64,000 bases of DNA from Impatiens glandulifera (GCF_907164915.1 NC_061864.1:21322116-21386115); one strand, 5' to 3'; shown: positions 35,248-47,867, numbered from the stretch's first letter. Numbers and translations are program-made. Notes: generated by a model from the letters alone, not told the origin.

Positions 35248-36330
35248 TATTTTGCAAAGTCCCAGAATGGAAGATGTTCAAGCTTTTTGTATATAGAAGA
35301 TTAAGCTGTAGGGAGATCACATAAGATAAAATATAACTTTTCAAATTGCAACATGCAGTTATCTAGCTTATGGTAAGGCTAAAAGTACTTGAGAAGAACA
35401 AAAAGGAGGGAAAGGTCAATGAAAGGCACAATTTTGAAAACAGTTTGGGTTCAGTTTCCCATAATGGTAGTGACTAGTGACTCCATGCATATCTAGCATC
35501 CTAAACTAAGGAAGATGACATACGGTTGAATAGTTAGTAGGAGATCATTGTCATTTACTTACAACATGAAGAGAACAAAACAGTAGTATAAGAAGAATAA
35601 CACCAACAGCAAAAACAATCTCAATGCAAAATAATAAAAAGAAGCAGCTATGCATGTATACAAAAGCACAACAAAGGTTCAGCATGAAAACATCCCCATT
35701 GATACGAAATAGTCTACAAGACGACCCATTCAAGTTCTAGAACTCTATTTCATCTGATAACAGGCATTATTCAGTCTTATTAGTGCCAGACTAATATTCA
35801 TACTAATTACAGTTACAATGACCAAGAAGGGTCAACCTAAACAGAGGTTATTTGCAGAATTGATCAAACCTTAGACTCCATTCATGTACTGATATGTGCC
35901 TTAGAAATCTTATTTGCATCAAATCTCTAATGATCAAAAGTCTTACATAGATTAAAAGGCTATTTCACTGATAAAACTTAGAAGCAGATTCTACTGAATG
36001 GATTTTGGCCATAAATTTAACAACCATGCATTGATGCAATCAGTTCTTCGATACCCAAGAACCCTAATCATTAGATTGATATAATTAAAGACAAAACTAA
36101 CACAACAGAGGAGATTTATCTAGCGTTTATCCCATCGACAAAAGAGTTCAATTTCTTTTAAGCATCTTCTAATCATAAGACAAAGTTATGAACGTTTAAG
36201 AACAGAGATTAGAAGGGTACCAAAGATTTCAGCTTTGGCGTTCGCAATTTGAAGATGTATTTAAAACCCTAATCTTCCCGTCGCGACGATCCCATCGGTA
36301 AACGAAGATGAAAATTGCAGACTTGATCGC
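35248..36330 (-). promoter_or_regulatory. 5' leader of ATG12 with a long leader intron
   Basis: On the minus strand a candidate first leader exon ends CTTTG/GTACCC (donor at 36220-36219). A pyrimidine-rich CTCCCTACAG acceptor lies at 35308-35306, followed by 58 leader bases before the ATG. This gives a leader intron of about 0.9 kb. Transcription probably starts near 36300. The sequence evidence is splice-site quality only. Confidence 0.5.
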
Positions 36331-38341
36331 CGCATCAAGTTAAGTGATACTGGAATCTAAATTAACTCCTTGACTTGTTTTTAATGTTCAAATTAACCAC
36401 ATAACTCTATATTATGATCAAACTCCCTTAAACTTGTTTAATAAATTAATACAACCATTGTCCCCTTATTTTAAACTTATTTTCTTTTATAAAATAATTT
36501 TTATTTATAAAGACTCAATTAGCTTAATGAGAGTACATGAATTCATATAATAATCACAATCTCCAATGAGGAACCAAAATTGATAATTTGACCCCAAAAA
36601 AATAAAATAAATTCTAAAGACACAATTAGCTTAATGAGAGCACAAAAATTCATATAATAATCACAATTTTATAAAAAAAAATGTTTTATATATTTAATTA
36701 TATAATAAATTTATTAAAAAGTTGTTGAGGTGACATTAACCCATAGACATAAAACATCTTTTAAAGTTCACTAAAATGATCTTGTTTGTTTATTTTTAAA
36801 AAAAAAATTATAAGTTATTTTATGTATGGTGGATAGGTACTATATTTTTTATCCATTATTGTATTGAAAATTTTGGCATAGAAAAAAATCTTACGGTTAT
36901 CTTATCGTTATTTCAGTATACCAAAATCTCGGTACGATACAAGTAAAATATCGATCTTATCGAATATTAACGGTAAACCTCAATTTCGATACGATATAAT
37001 TATTATACCGTTTAGAAAATATATATTTTAGAATTAAATATGAAATTTATTATAAAGTAAAATAAATTTATTAAGATTGGTTGATTCATTATTAATTGAT
37101 TAATTTTATTTAAAAGTTCATGGTGGATTAAATCAAAAATTGAAATGAAAGTTAAAACCTAATTATTTATAAGAGATATATATATATATATATATATATA
37201 TTTTGTTTCGGTATATATTGATATATCAAAATTTAATTTTTTTTATATTTTTACCTTAAAGTATCGATATTATACATTACTATTTTGTTGTATACCGAAG
37301 AAATGATAAATTTAATATTTTACAGTAAGATATTTCGATATACTAAAGTTATCGTATCCCACCACTATTCTTATGAGAAAAAAATATATATTATTTGACT
37401 ATTTCAAGATTCCTCGTATTCTATTTATTTGTCTTTTATATCCACTAGTTTATACTAATTACATCACAATTGACACAAAAGATGTATTGATTTTCAAATA
37501 TTTTATTAAATAGGTAAGCTATCATTTTGTATGATTTGTAATTTTGTTGGTTTTATTCAATTTTATGTTATGAAATAGTTAATAAAAAATAACTATTCAC
37601 AAGTTTGTGATGAATAGGTAAGCTATCATTGTTAGAAGTCAAATTCAACTCATTGATTTAGCTTTTTCATAGAACTTTCCCTGATTTAAGGATTTCAATT
37701 GAAAATAGAAAGATGTGACGATTCATAAGTATATTTGAAATTATAGACAACACAAGTATTAAATAAATATATTTAAGTACAAATGAAATAATAATAAAAA
37801 GATGCTAATTAAAGCAGTACTAACTTAATTAATGCTAGTGTTAATGGAATATTATTTAGTTTAATAAGTGAATCAAATTTGGATCAGAAATAATATTATT
37901 TTATAAAAGTAAATCTCTTTTTTATAATGAGTAGATTACGAAGAGTAAGTATAATAATTATATTTTAATAAAAACTAAAATATTAAATCGACTTTATTTA
38001 TTTTTTATTATATATATTTTTATTTTTCAGTTTAGATTTATCATATTAAATATCAATAATTTGAATTATTAATTTTTTTTGATAATTTCACGAATAAAAC
38101 TTCACTCAATATAAATATGTCATAATTTTTTAAGTATAAAAAATATTTATAAATAAAATATCATAATTTTGAAAAAAAATTCACTTCAAACAATCCTATT
38201 TAATTGAGTATGGTAAATTAATGATATTATGTTAAATATTATTATATATATTTAACAATTATTCATTTTAATAATTATTGTAATTTTACTTATTAATATT
38301 TTTTTGTAAATGAATGAATATATTTAAGAGAAAATGTTTTA

Positions 38342-38397
<56 letters not shown>

Positions 38398-39485
38398 AAA
38401 TACTTTAATATAAGTTTATTATATGATGTTTCATCCATATTTTAAATCCAAATATTATGTTTATTTTTCAATTTGTATGGGTAAAATACACATCATAATA
38501 AGTTTATTTGTTATTATTGTTTTTTATTTTGTTAAAAATTAAAATTAATTATATTTATATAAAAAATTGATTATTTTTTTTAATTTAAAATTTTATCAAA
38601 AAATTATTTTTTCATCTGTTTTTCATCTTTTTTAAATTTCAATTAATTCAATCATACATTTTATATCATATACAAATAAAATTACTTTTTATTTTTATTT
38701 TTAGTTTTTATTTTACACATTTTAAAATTAATAATAATAATAATAAAATACTCATTTTCAAATAAACATAATTTTTTTTAATTATTATTACAAATCTTTG
38801 CTTTTCGAAGGAGATCACTCCCTACCCACTTTGACTATTTTTTTCTATTTGAATATGCACCCATCTTCCCCCCTCAAAAGAGCTAATTTGATTTGAATTT
38901 TTTATTCAAAATTTAATCATTTAATTATATTTATTTTTTATTTCTTTCCAAAGATAATATATATACATATAATAAATTGATCATGTGATATTATATTTGT
39001 GTATAAAAAAAATATTGAAGAAGTGAATATATATATATTTAAATTTATGTTTTATTATTACTATTAAAATAATTTTATATAAACATATAAAAAAAAATTA
39101 GAAGAAAATGGAATAAATGAAAAAGAATCGATAAAACAAATTTAGAAAGAGGAGAATAAATAAAAGAGAATTAATAAAAAATATTAAAAGTGATGATGAG
39201 AAAAATTGCATTTAAAATGTGTTTATTATAAGTTTTACATTAACTTATTATGCAAAAGGCTAAACACAAAAATGAAACACTTTATCAAACATGTCCTAGG
39301 AGAAATATAGGACATCTCCAAACAAGCACTAAACTTTTGTCTCAAACTTATTAATTTATAATCTCATGTTACCTTATTATTATTATATGGTGTAGAAAAT
39401 AAAAACTAAATTTAAAATATTGCTAGTCTGAACTTGAACCCAAATCATTAATTTGTTGGTGAAACTGAAAAAAAAAAAACCATCA
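36331..39485. other. AT-rich intergenic DNA between ATG12 and MYB, with degraded repeats
   Basis: No gene was recognised. Bases 36826-37372 contain GGTATACC/CGATATTAT-type motifs bounded by TGGTGGATA and (reverse-complemented) TGGTGGGATACGATA, a probable old MITE. A similar sequence occurs at about 55030-56100. (AT)n tracts lie at about 37179-37202 and 38345-38395. Confidence 0.45.
38345..38395. repeat. (AT)n microsatellite
   Basis: An uninterrupted alternating AT tract of about 50 bp. Confidence 0.9.
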
Positions 39486-40381
39486 TCAGTAATGAGGAGT
39501 GGTTGACATTTGAACAACAGCATCTGAGTCAAAGAAGGTTTCTAATTCTTCCCAAAACATTAAAGGATCATAAGAAGATGAACCACAACCGCCATTAATC
39601 ATTTGATCATCACCTTGAAGCTCAAACCTTAATTCTTGCGAAATATCCAACAAGAACTCATTGTTCATCATCGACAAGGCATCCGACAATGGGCTTCGAG
39701 CATGATCGCGATTGTTGTCATCACCTTTTCCGCAATCTAAAGATGATGAACCAGATGAGTGGCTTTGCCCCACCGGATGTTGTTCTTCAACAAAGTTAGA
39801 GAATTGTTGGATACTACCATTGACTTGCTCTTGACGTGGTTCCGCATCGCATCTTGATGAAGACGATGATAACGATGATGTTGTTAGGATTGTAGAATTG
39901 GACCCGCTTTTGTTTGGAATTGGTTGAGGATTATGTTTGGTTATTTGCACCTTTTTTGCAATATAAGTGTTCCAATAATTCTTTATCTCGTTGTCAGTTC
40001 GTCCTGGAAGTCGTCCAGCTATTAAGGACCACCTACAAGAAAATTCCAAACATATAACACTTAGGAATCGGTTGAACAATTATCATAGATTTATTTGAAT
40101 AAAGAAATGTAATTATACCTATTTCCAAGAAGTTTATGAAGTCTAATAATGAGATCTCTCTCGTCCTCGCTGATATTTCCTCTCTTAATATCAGGCCTAA
40201 GATATTTGAGCCATCGAAGTCTGCAACTTTTTCCGCATCTCTTTATACTCGTCTCTTTTGGAATTCTGTTCCACTTTCCTTCACCATTAAGTTTAACATA
40301 ATCTCTTAATATCGCATCTTCACTCTCCGTCCAAGCGCCTCTTTTCAATTGTTCTTTCGAGTGACTTACCTTCTTCAACAT
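39486..40381 (-). CDS. R2R3-MYB transcription factor with bHLH-binding motif
   Basis: Two exons on the minus strand, 40381-40119 and 40032-39486, are separated by an 86-bp GT-AG intron and give 269 codons. The ATG at 40381 is used; an upstream TTG extends the frame but is not a start. R2 has its three tryptophans at 17, 37 and 57; R3 has Ile70, Trp89 and Trp108. The motif D76-L77-x2-R80-x3-L84-x6-L91-x3-R95 is the signature for binding R/B-like bHLH proteins in MYB-bHLH-WD40 complexes. R3 wording ([33 protein letters not shown]) resembles subgroups 5 (TT2-like, flavonoid) and 15 (GL1/WER, epidermal fate). The acidic C-terminus ends with [12 protein letters not shown], a likely activation region. 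The intron usual inside R2 is absent; only the R3 intron remains. Target pathway is not determined. Confidence 0.93.
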
Positions 40382-40488
40382 ATCTTTAGACGAGATCAAT
40401 CTCGAACTAAGTTTACTTTAATTTGTGTTAGATCTTTAAAGAGATTTGAAGAGAAAACATGAATGAATAAGTGTAGTTGATTCAATGG

Positions 40489-40495
40489 TTTTATA
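40489..40495 (-). promoter_or_regulatory. TATA box of the MYB gene
   Basis: TATAAAA on the minus strand (in CCTTATAAAACC) lies 108 bp upstream of the ATG, within the expected range. Confidence 0.6.
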
Positions 40496-40499
40496 AGGG

Positions 40500-41935
40500 G
40501 AATATATTATTTATATATTAGCATGTCCCATGCAACATTAAATTTCATTATTTTATTTTATTTTATTTAAATTTATGACTATTAATAATTAACCAGTGTG
40601 GATCTGATTTACACATGAGGCACGCTATATAAGTTTGTTGGCAAAATATTTAATAATGCATTTTTAGAGCACCCATCCCTAGAAGCTAGCTTTATTTATT
40701 TGAATATTTGTTTGTTTTACTCCCCTTAGTCAAATGATAAGGATTTTAATGAGTTTTTTTGGAACTTGGCGTTGCAGCTGGCCGGTGATGAAGTAATTAA
40801 TATCAATTCTTCAATATTATTATCACAAGTTATTTTTTCACAACACATAAAAGAGAGTCAATTTTGGGTAAATCTTATATGATATATGAGTTCATGATGT
40901 ACGACTTTTGTAACGTCTCGCCTATGGATGTATGTCACAATGGATGCTTGATATTATTTGTTTTTGTTTTCTTCGATAGATCATGTACGGTATGTCGATC
41001 GATGACGTTGTGGAAAATTTTATGCTTTAAGCACCATAACACGACTATTTTGTTTGGGTTCAATTTCATTTTCATTGCATAATGAATCAAAATGAATTAG
41101 GATAGTATAATTAGTTTTGTTTGGACCAAACCTTGATGAAAATAATTATATTTAAGCAAACACTTGTAATAATTAATGTGGGGCATGAGTTGTTAATAAA
41201 ATTATTGAATTGATCTTAAAAATCAGAAAATTGTTTTTTAATTTGATTTGATTTTATAATAGTTATCATCAATCATTTTGAATTTTATAATGAAGGAAAT
41301 ACTAGTGACCATGTGTTAAATCGATCTCTGCAGGTTTTTGATTTCTATTGAATCTGCGGCGGTCTAGTCTCAATCTCATCATGATGTATGCTGTCTTTTT
41401 GCAGGAAAAAAAAAAAACTTTCTTTAATGATTTCAATCCACCTGTCTTTCATTTGCACCATCTTGAAAGTTTGTTGAAAACATCAATTTTACATGTTTAT
41501 GAGAGAATAAAATATTAATATTATTTTTTAGAAGAATTTTGTTTAAATTATTAATTTAAATAGAGATAATATATAATAAATTCTTTAAATTAATTTAAAT
41601 AGAGATAATATATAATAAAAGATTAATTAATTAGATATTGATTTAGGGTTTGTTTGGATTTGAGTTTTTAAATAACTTGTGTGTTATTTAAAAATATATA
41701 TATATATTCATAGTAATTTTAAGAAGGTGTAGATTGTTTTAGAAAAAAATTTAAAATGTATTAATATTTATTGATAAAATAAAAATAATAATAATTTAAA
41801 ATAAAATATATTTTAATATTTTAGTTAATTAATATGTGAATAATTATAAGTTGAAATTTCATAAAGTTAAATTATTTAAATAATTTTAACCAAACAAAAT
41901 AACAAAACAAATCTTAGAATATATTTTTTTTCTAA
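40500..41935. other. Upstream region of the MYB gene and AT-rich spacer
   Basis: No gene was seen. An imperfect direct repeat (AATTAATTTAAATAGAGATAATATATAATAAA type) lies near 41547-41620. The open frame at 40864-41082 shows no protein-like features. Confidence 0.4.
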
Positions 41936-42053
41936 GGAGGTCTAAGCTAATATTGTATTCCCAACCAAAAAATTCATTATAAACCTCAAAGGCTCAAAAG
42001 AGTGAAAATACAATAAATGGCTCATTCAGTAGTAATTTATTTCTAACTTAAAA

Positions 42054-42211
42054 TCCCCTCTTCTAGCCTAGCAGCAAAAAGAGGTGGATACCAACCCTAA
42101 GTTCTTGGGTTCGAGCCCGTCGGGCGACAAGTTTTGCGCTTGGTTAAATGATTAAGTGTGTTTGCAGGCTACATACTTAATCCGTTGTCCCATTTTTTAT
42201 TTTTTATTTTT
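42054..42211 (+). mobile_element. tRNA-derived SINE, 158 bp, with 17-bp target duplication
   Basis: It starts CCCCTCTTCTAGCCTAGCAG (A-box-like CTAGCCTAGCAG) and has GGGTTCGAGCCC as B box near 42108-42119. A CGTCGGGCGACAAG block follows, and it ends in a T-rich tail (TTTTTTATTTTTTATTTTTT). Both sides carry the identical 17-mer TTATTTCTAACTTAAAA (42037-42053 and 42212-42228). That sequence belongs to the MITE family, which fixes the order of insertion as MITE first and SINE second. Related copies lie at 11000-11214 and 49630-49700. Confidence 0.88.
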
Positions 42212-43135
42212 TTTATTTCTAACTTAAAAACTCATTTTTAAATTTAAAAGAATATTTTAAAAATATTTACTTTTACACAAATTTTTTTAATACTACTTAT
42301 ATATTTATCAATTTTACAAACTAAACTCCAATACTTTTTTCAAACTCACACTAATTAAATAAAATTAATTATAAATTAATAATTTATACATTTACAAAAA
42401 CAAATTAAACATTATTAAATAAACAAACATAAATAACACTACACGAACGAAAATTACATAAAACAATATTATTAAAAACAAAATTAAACATTATTAAATA
42501 AACAAAAATTACTCTACATACATAAAAAATTACATTAAAACTAACATTATTAAAAATTATTTTATTATTTTATAGTTTTTTTTTATCAATGTTCATTATT
42601 ATCTATTTACGAAATTTAAAAAATATTAATAAAAAAGAAATAATAAAAATAAAAAATGTATCAATAAATTATATAAAATATATAAAATTAACCTATTAAT
42701 ATAGTTAGAGAGACTTTGTAAAAAAAAATTGAGTAGGTAAACAGTATATACACATAATTGTGTTTTTATGTGAGAGAAAATGATAAATTTATTTTGAGTT
42801 TTGGAAAATGATGATAAATTTATTTTGAGTTTTGGTTTAGACTATTTTCGTTTCATATACACATTTTTAAATTTAAAATGTAGTAATTGTTACATTAAAA
42901 ACTCATTTTCAAACTAAAAAAAATATTATAGGAATATTTTATTTTATACCAACTTTTTAAATTATTTTAATAATTACCTATATATTTATTAACTTTATAA
43001 ATTAAATCCTAATATTTTTTTAAATCCACCCTCATTAAAGAATGTTATGATAAAATTAATTATAAATCAATAATTTATATATATAAAAAATAATAATAGA
43101 AATATAAAATTATTAATCCTATTTGTATTAATTGT

Positions 43136-43327
43136 CTAGAGGAGTGATAGAGTGAGGGAATTTAGTGAGGAAATTTGGTGAGGAATGACGTGTCATTACC
43201 TTCATTGTTGAAAAATGTAAAAGTGGGAGGAAAGAGAGAAAAGAGAGAAATTATTTGATTTTTTCAGCGAATAAGATTATGCCACATCATTCCCTCACCA
43301 AATTCCCCCACCTAATCATTTCTCTAG
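43136..43327. mobile_element. MITE, 192 bp, with terminal inverted repeats of about 50 bp
   Basis: The left arm CTAGAGGAGTGATAGAGTGA then GGGAATTTAGTGAGG, and the right arm reverse-complemented CTAGAGAAATGATTAGGTGG then GGGAATTTGGTGAGG, are clearly homologous to about 50 bp. Flanks TTAATTGT (43128-43135) and TTAACTTT (43328-43335) agree at 6 of 8 positions, compatible with an old 8-bp hAT-type duplication. The transcript would fold into a long hairpin. Confidence 0.75.
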
Positions 43328-44035
43328 TTAACTTTTATTATTTATGTTATATTTTTAATTATTGTGAAAATGTAATTTTTTTTGTAAGTATGGTAAGAGA
43401 TGTATTTTTAATTATTGTGAAAATGTAATATTTTTTTTTGTAAGTATTGTAAGAGATGTATTTTTAATTATTGTAACAAATATAATTTTTATTTTTAAGT
43501 ATTTTTAAGAAATATAATTATTGTATTTGGCTATTTTTTAGTTTTTTTTATCAATATTATTTATTATTATAAATTTATGATACATAAAAATATTAATATA
43601 AATATATAAGATAAAATAACAAATTAAACCTATAAATAAATTATATACAAAATTAAATATAAAATTTAATTAAATTAAAAATTAAAAAACTAAATTAAAT
43701 GTTTAAAATAAATTATATAAAAAACTTAAATATTTAAATCAAAATATTAATAAATTTAAAGAGTTTCTTTTGAATTTTCAATTCATTTACGTGTTCACAT
43801 AATGTACTGTATAACGCATATGTAAGTTATTTTTTTTTAGAGAGAATAAGGTGTAATCACATTTTTGGGTTTATGTTTGAGGTTGAGTTGGAGGAGAAAA
43901 ATGGGTTTTGGTATGCGTGTATGCAGGACCATTCCATTGAAGATGCTCTTAGGTGTGGGTTAGAGATGATTTCAACTCATTTTGGGGTGATTTTACATGT
44001 TGGTTGGAGATGCTCATACATAATTAAAGTTTGTA

Positions 44036-44243
44036 TTATTTTTTAAAGAAAAATGATAAAAGAGCTGGAAAAATAATGACAAAAATAATGTAAGAAAATA
44101 ATTTGTCATCCTTTGAGTGAATTGAAAATTTAAAAATTATTTCTCCTATTAAAATCTTAATCCACTTAAGGGATGACACATTATTTTCTTACACTTTCTT
44201 CTCATTATTTTTTCATTTTCTATCATTTTTCTTTTTTAAAATT
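44036..44243. mobile_element. Palindromic MITE of about 205 bp
   Basis: The left arm (AAAGAAAAATGATAAAAGAG, AAAAATAATGACA, ATGTAAGAAAATAAT, TGTCATCCTTTGAGTG) and the reverse-complemented right arm (AAAGAAAAATGATAGAAAAT, AAAAATAATGAGA, GTGTAAGAAAATAATGTG, TCATCCCTTAAGTG) match over about 70 bp. No clear target duplication beyond AT-rich flanks. Confidence 0.7.
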
Positions 44244-46129
44244 GTTCAATGTGAAAACTCGAAACATGACCATGTCTTCTCTTTGATATTATGAATACTA
44301 ATTGATTATTTTATTTGTTTCATTATAGTTAATGCAATTTTAACATTCACGGTTAAAACTAGTTGTAATCCATTTTTTTTTATGTTCCCATTATGTTCTT
44401 GCAACTATTAGTAAACAAACAAAAGTTTTTTTTGGGGATTTATAAGTATCATAACAAATGAGGCTATATTTTTTTTTGGTTAATTTGTCCAAAATAGTAA
44501 ACCCATTTCAAATCCGTAGTTTTATATCTCTGTATATGTTAAAATACATCTTTATAAATTGTTATTATGATTTTCTACTTTGTTTGACTTTGAATCTTTT
44601 GTTCTATTCTCTTAAGGAATATAATTAACATAGTCAAAGTAAAAGATGTAGAACAAGCCCAACTGAATTCTCATGCTTGACTATTTCTTTTTGTGCTATG
44701 TCAAACTAAGACTATTCATAATATCATCTTTGAACAGTCATCTTGTTAGAGTAGAGTATCTTCTATTATAATTTTTGGTAAGCCAAAATTGAAGACAAGT
44801 TTGTTTAATACATAAATGGATTGATGTTTGATAGTTTCAACTTGTTATATCGCTTGATGTTTAAGTGTATGACTTCATCGATCATTATATGAAATTAGAA
44901 GTCAAATTAGGCCATCAACTAGGCGTAACAAAAACAATCGATAAAAGTTAAACTTTCTAGGATCACAACTAAATTAGTTCCTAGAGAACCGAATGTTTCA
45001 TCTTGATGATTACATTTCGTGATAGATAAAGCTTGAGCTAATGTTATTAATTGATTATAAATAATCTAATTTTGTTTATTCCCTAAAAATATTTACAATT
45101 TAACTTAACACGTATGAGTGAGAATAAATTGTCTTATTAAATTTATTATATAACAAAATATATAATATATTAATAAAATACTTTATGTATTACTTATAAT
45201 TAAGTGTTGTTAATTGCATATTCAACATTGGAATGTTGCTAAAATATAGTGTAATTGGAGACTAAAGAATGGATATAAATGTTTAACTAATTAAACATAT
45301 TTATGTTGTGACATCACTTTGAACAAAACTTAAAGTCTTGTTTGGTATTATATTTGTATCCGGTGGAGTAATAACTCTAGGTATTAAATATATTAATTTA
45401 AAGTTAATGGTAAATAATACTGGTTTTTGTTTTTGTTGATTGTTGATTTTTTTCCCCTTTTATTTGTCGTTTTAATTTTTTTGTGTTGATTTTATTTTTA
45501 TTTATGTGCAACTTTTTTTACAATAAAGTTTTTGTAATAGATAACTTTCTCAGGTAAAAAAATAAAATAAAAATTGGCTTCAATGATGTCATTCAAATAG
45601 GGAATATTTAGTATTTTTCTCTTAAACTTTTACTTAGCATTGTTCTTTAAAATTTTTTTATTTAATTTATACAAAATTAGTTTTCCAATCAATCATTTCT
45701 CACCAATCATATCACTCATTTCATTAACCAAAATACTAAAATACTTTCTACTTTAAATTATTATTTTTTATTTTATTTATATATATCAATACCATTTAAG
45801 TCATTTTACCATATAAAATCATCACATTCTCAAAATCATCAACCATCATTACTTTTTTCTCTTTCTAGATTATTCAAATAACCCCAATTTAATCTTATAT
45901 TGTTTTTTTTAAGATATTTCGAATTTAATTTTGCTCACTTTTTAAAATTAAGTTTAAATATCTCTTTCATTTATTTTAAAAATTAATACCGTTAATTAAA
46001 TATATTTTTAATAATTTATTTTAATTTTTTAAAATTTTTTTATTATCGTAAATAATTTTTTATTTAATATTTAATAATATATATATATATTAAATAATTT
46101 TTTTTGAATTTAGGTGGTCTCACATGCAT
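44244..46129. other. AT-rich intergenic DNA
   Basis: No coding sequence, RNA gene or dated element was recognised in about 1.9 kb. Confidence 0.45.
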
Positions 46130-46560
46130 CTAAGGATGACAATTTGAAACCGCTCTGCGGTAATCGAATCGAATTGCCTTATTTGAAACGTTTTTTCCTC
46201 GGATTGACCGGAGATGGGGCGAGGATGATATTTGTGTCCTCCGCCCCGTTCTCATTGCGATTATACTAAAACACTATAAACACAATTAAATAATAAAATC
46301 ACCGGTATGTTTTTTTATTCATTATATTTCATAAGAGTTTTAAGTTTATTTCTTTATAATAATATAAATTTTTAATATATTGTCGTATATATTATATTAA
46401 AAAACACATTTATATAATTTTATTATAATTTGTTGTTTTATAGAGAATATGTTATAAATTGTGTCCGACAAGGATTCCCCAAACTAAACAGGACAAGGAT
46501 GGTAATGCATTCTCCACGTGAACTGTCTCATTCTCATCCCACCTCTATGACTTCACGTTT
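46130..46560. repeat. Degraded MITE-like segment with GC-richer ends
   Basis: An AAGGATGACAATTTGAAACC block with CCGGAGATGGGGCGAGGATG near the left, and CCACGTGAACTGTCTCATTC plus TCTCATCCCACCTCTATG near the right, suit the ends of the common plant GGGGATGACAATGGGG family. The middle is AT-rich. No intact inverted repeat or duplication was found. Confidence 0.35.
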
Positions 46561-46756
46561 GAGATATTTTAAATAATTTAAACTATTTTTTATTTATACA
46601 ATAATATTATAAATTAAAAAGGTACCATAACAATATTTCTTTGGAAATAAAAAAGAAGAATTTATTCGAGCTCTCTCCTTACCTCTCCTCTGCTTCTCTT
46701 GTTTCTGCTTACATAGTTTTTCACAATTTTAAAAAAAATTCACTAAACCTCAAGAC

Positions 46757-47867
46757 TAGGGGCGGAGCCATGCATGGGCTAGGGTGGGCTCCAGCCCCAC
46801 CTAAATTAAAATCTTAAAATAAAACATTTTATATTTATATTTGACATCTGACCCTTAACCCAGTTGGCTATGTAGATGAGGTCAGGTGATCAAACCCTGA
46901 CCTCACCTATAATTTATTATATTTTAAAATATAATTTATCTATAAACTAATTCATAATTATATATTATTTTTTATTTATTTCAATATAATTAATAATACA
47001 AATTATTTATAAGGGTAAAATATAAAAATTAAAATAATAATAGTGTTTTATATTTCTTAATTTTAAACTATTTCAAAAATTTATAAGAAAATATAAATTA
47101 ATATTAATAAACAAGTTAAAATAGTTACATTGGTTTGATTCAGTATTTAAATAAAGAATTTGATATCCCTGCTCAAGAACATAACAAATCTCCTAGAATT
47201 GATGTTGATGTAAGTTCTCTTAAACTTGATCCATCATTACGTATTCCGATATGGAAATATCCTTTTAATCAAAGGGATGAAATTAGACGAGCTTATATCA
47301 AGATGAGGTCATATCAACCTATTAAGGATGAGTACCCGCCAACCAAATTTGGAAATCAAAATCGACGATTCCAAAATCATTGGTTTAAGAAATTTACTTA
47401 GTTAGAATACTCTCTTTTGAAAGATGCTGATTTTTGTTTCCCATGTTTCTTGTTTGAACATAAGCAACCCCAAAAACCTACATTTACAATAGATGAATTC
47501 AAATATTGAAAGCGGGTTAATGATGAGGATATATGCTCTTTTGTTATGCATATAGGATGTAATATTTCACCACATAATAGGGCAGTTGAATATCTTGATA
47601 ATCTAATTAATATCTTTGTCATATTGACAAAGTACTGAATGCATAGTCTTTAGATGAAAAATAAAATAACAGATTACGGCTTACAACAACTATTGAAAGC
47701 ACTCAGTGGCTCACTTTGCAAGCGTGTTCATTGAGAGGGCATGACGAGTCTCCATCTTCTAATAATCGTGGAAATTTTATTGAAAAAAAAGCGGAGAATA
47801 AAAAGTTACATCTGAGATGCAAGTTGGAGTCAGCTTCAGGTAATTTTTCATCCTGCCTCCACCCCTA
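46757..47867 (+). mobile_element. hAT element, internally deleted, 1.1 kb, with 8-bp target duplication
   Basis: The left end is TAGGGGCGGAGCCATGCATG and the right end, reverse-complemented, is TAGGGGTGGAGGCAGGATGA, a typical plant hAT terminus. Flanks CTCAAGAC (46749-46756) and TTTAAGAC (47868-47875) match at 6 of 8 positions. Inside is the N-terminal part of a TTF-zinc-finger/hAT transposase; the catalytic DDE region and dimerisation domain are missing. A tRNA-like pair, TTAACCCAGTTGGCTATG and GGTGATCAAACCC, lies at about 46856-46899. Confidence 0.88.
47135..47840 (+). pseudogene. hAT transposase N-terminal region (ZMYM1/TTF-type), inactivated
   Basis: The frame opens with LKLDPSLRIPIWKYPFNQRD, EIRRAYIKMRSYQPI, DEYPPTKFGNQNRRFQNHWF and KKF, then hits TAG at about 47401. 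The same frame continues with DADFCFPCFLFEHKQPQKP, MHIGCNISPHNRAVEYLDNL. A frameshift near 47620 moves to HIDKVLNA, RLRLTTTIESTQWLTLQA and RGHDESPSSNNRGNFIE. This is the TTF zinc-finger and following segment of the plant 'zinc finger MYM-type 1-like' hAT transposases. At least three stops, one frameshift and loss of the C-terminal half. Confidence 0.88.

Larger units (their letters stand above)
41936..44010. mobile_element. Cluster of nested MITEs related to the 32613-33263 element
   Basis: Segments around 42028-42380 and 42880-43100 repeat the interior of the MITE at 32613 (AACTTAAAAACTCATTTT, TATATATTTATCAA(T)TTTACA, ACTCCAAT, AAAATTAATTATA in the same order). The right side shows two terminus-like strings, TTGAAGATGCTCTTA near 43937 and GGTTGGAGATGCTCATA near 44001, matching the GAGCATCTCCAACC terminus. 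At least two copies are nested. The left terminus is not clear. Confidence 0.55.

Noticed and set aside
40382..40399. Upstream extension of the MYB frame to 40399
   Set aside because: The codon at 40399 is TTG, not ATG; the first ATG in frame is at 40381.
46856..46899. Possible tRNA gene
   Set aside because: A- and B-box-like strings are present, but no acceptor stem, anticodon arm or terminator T-run fits; it lies inside a hAT element.
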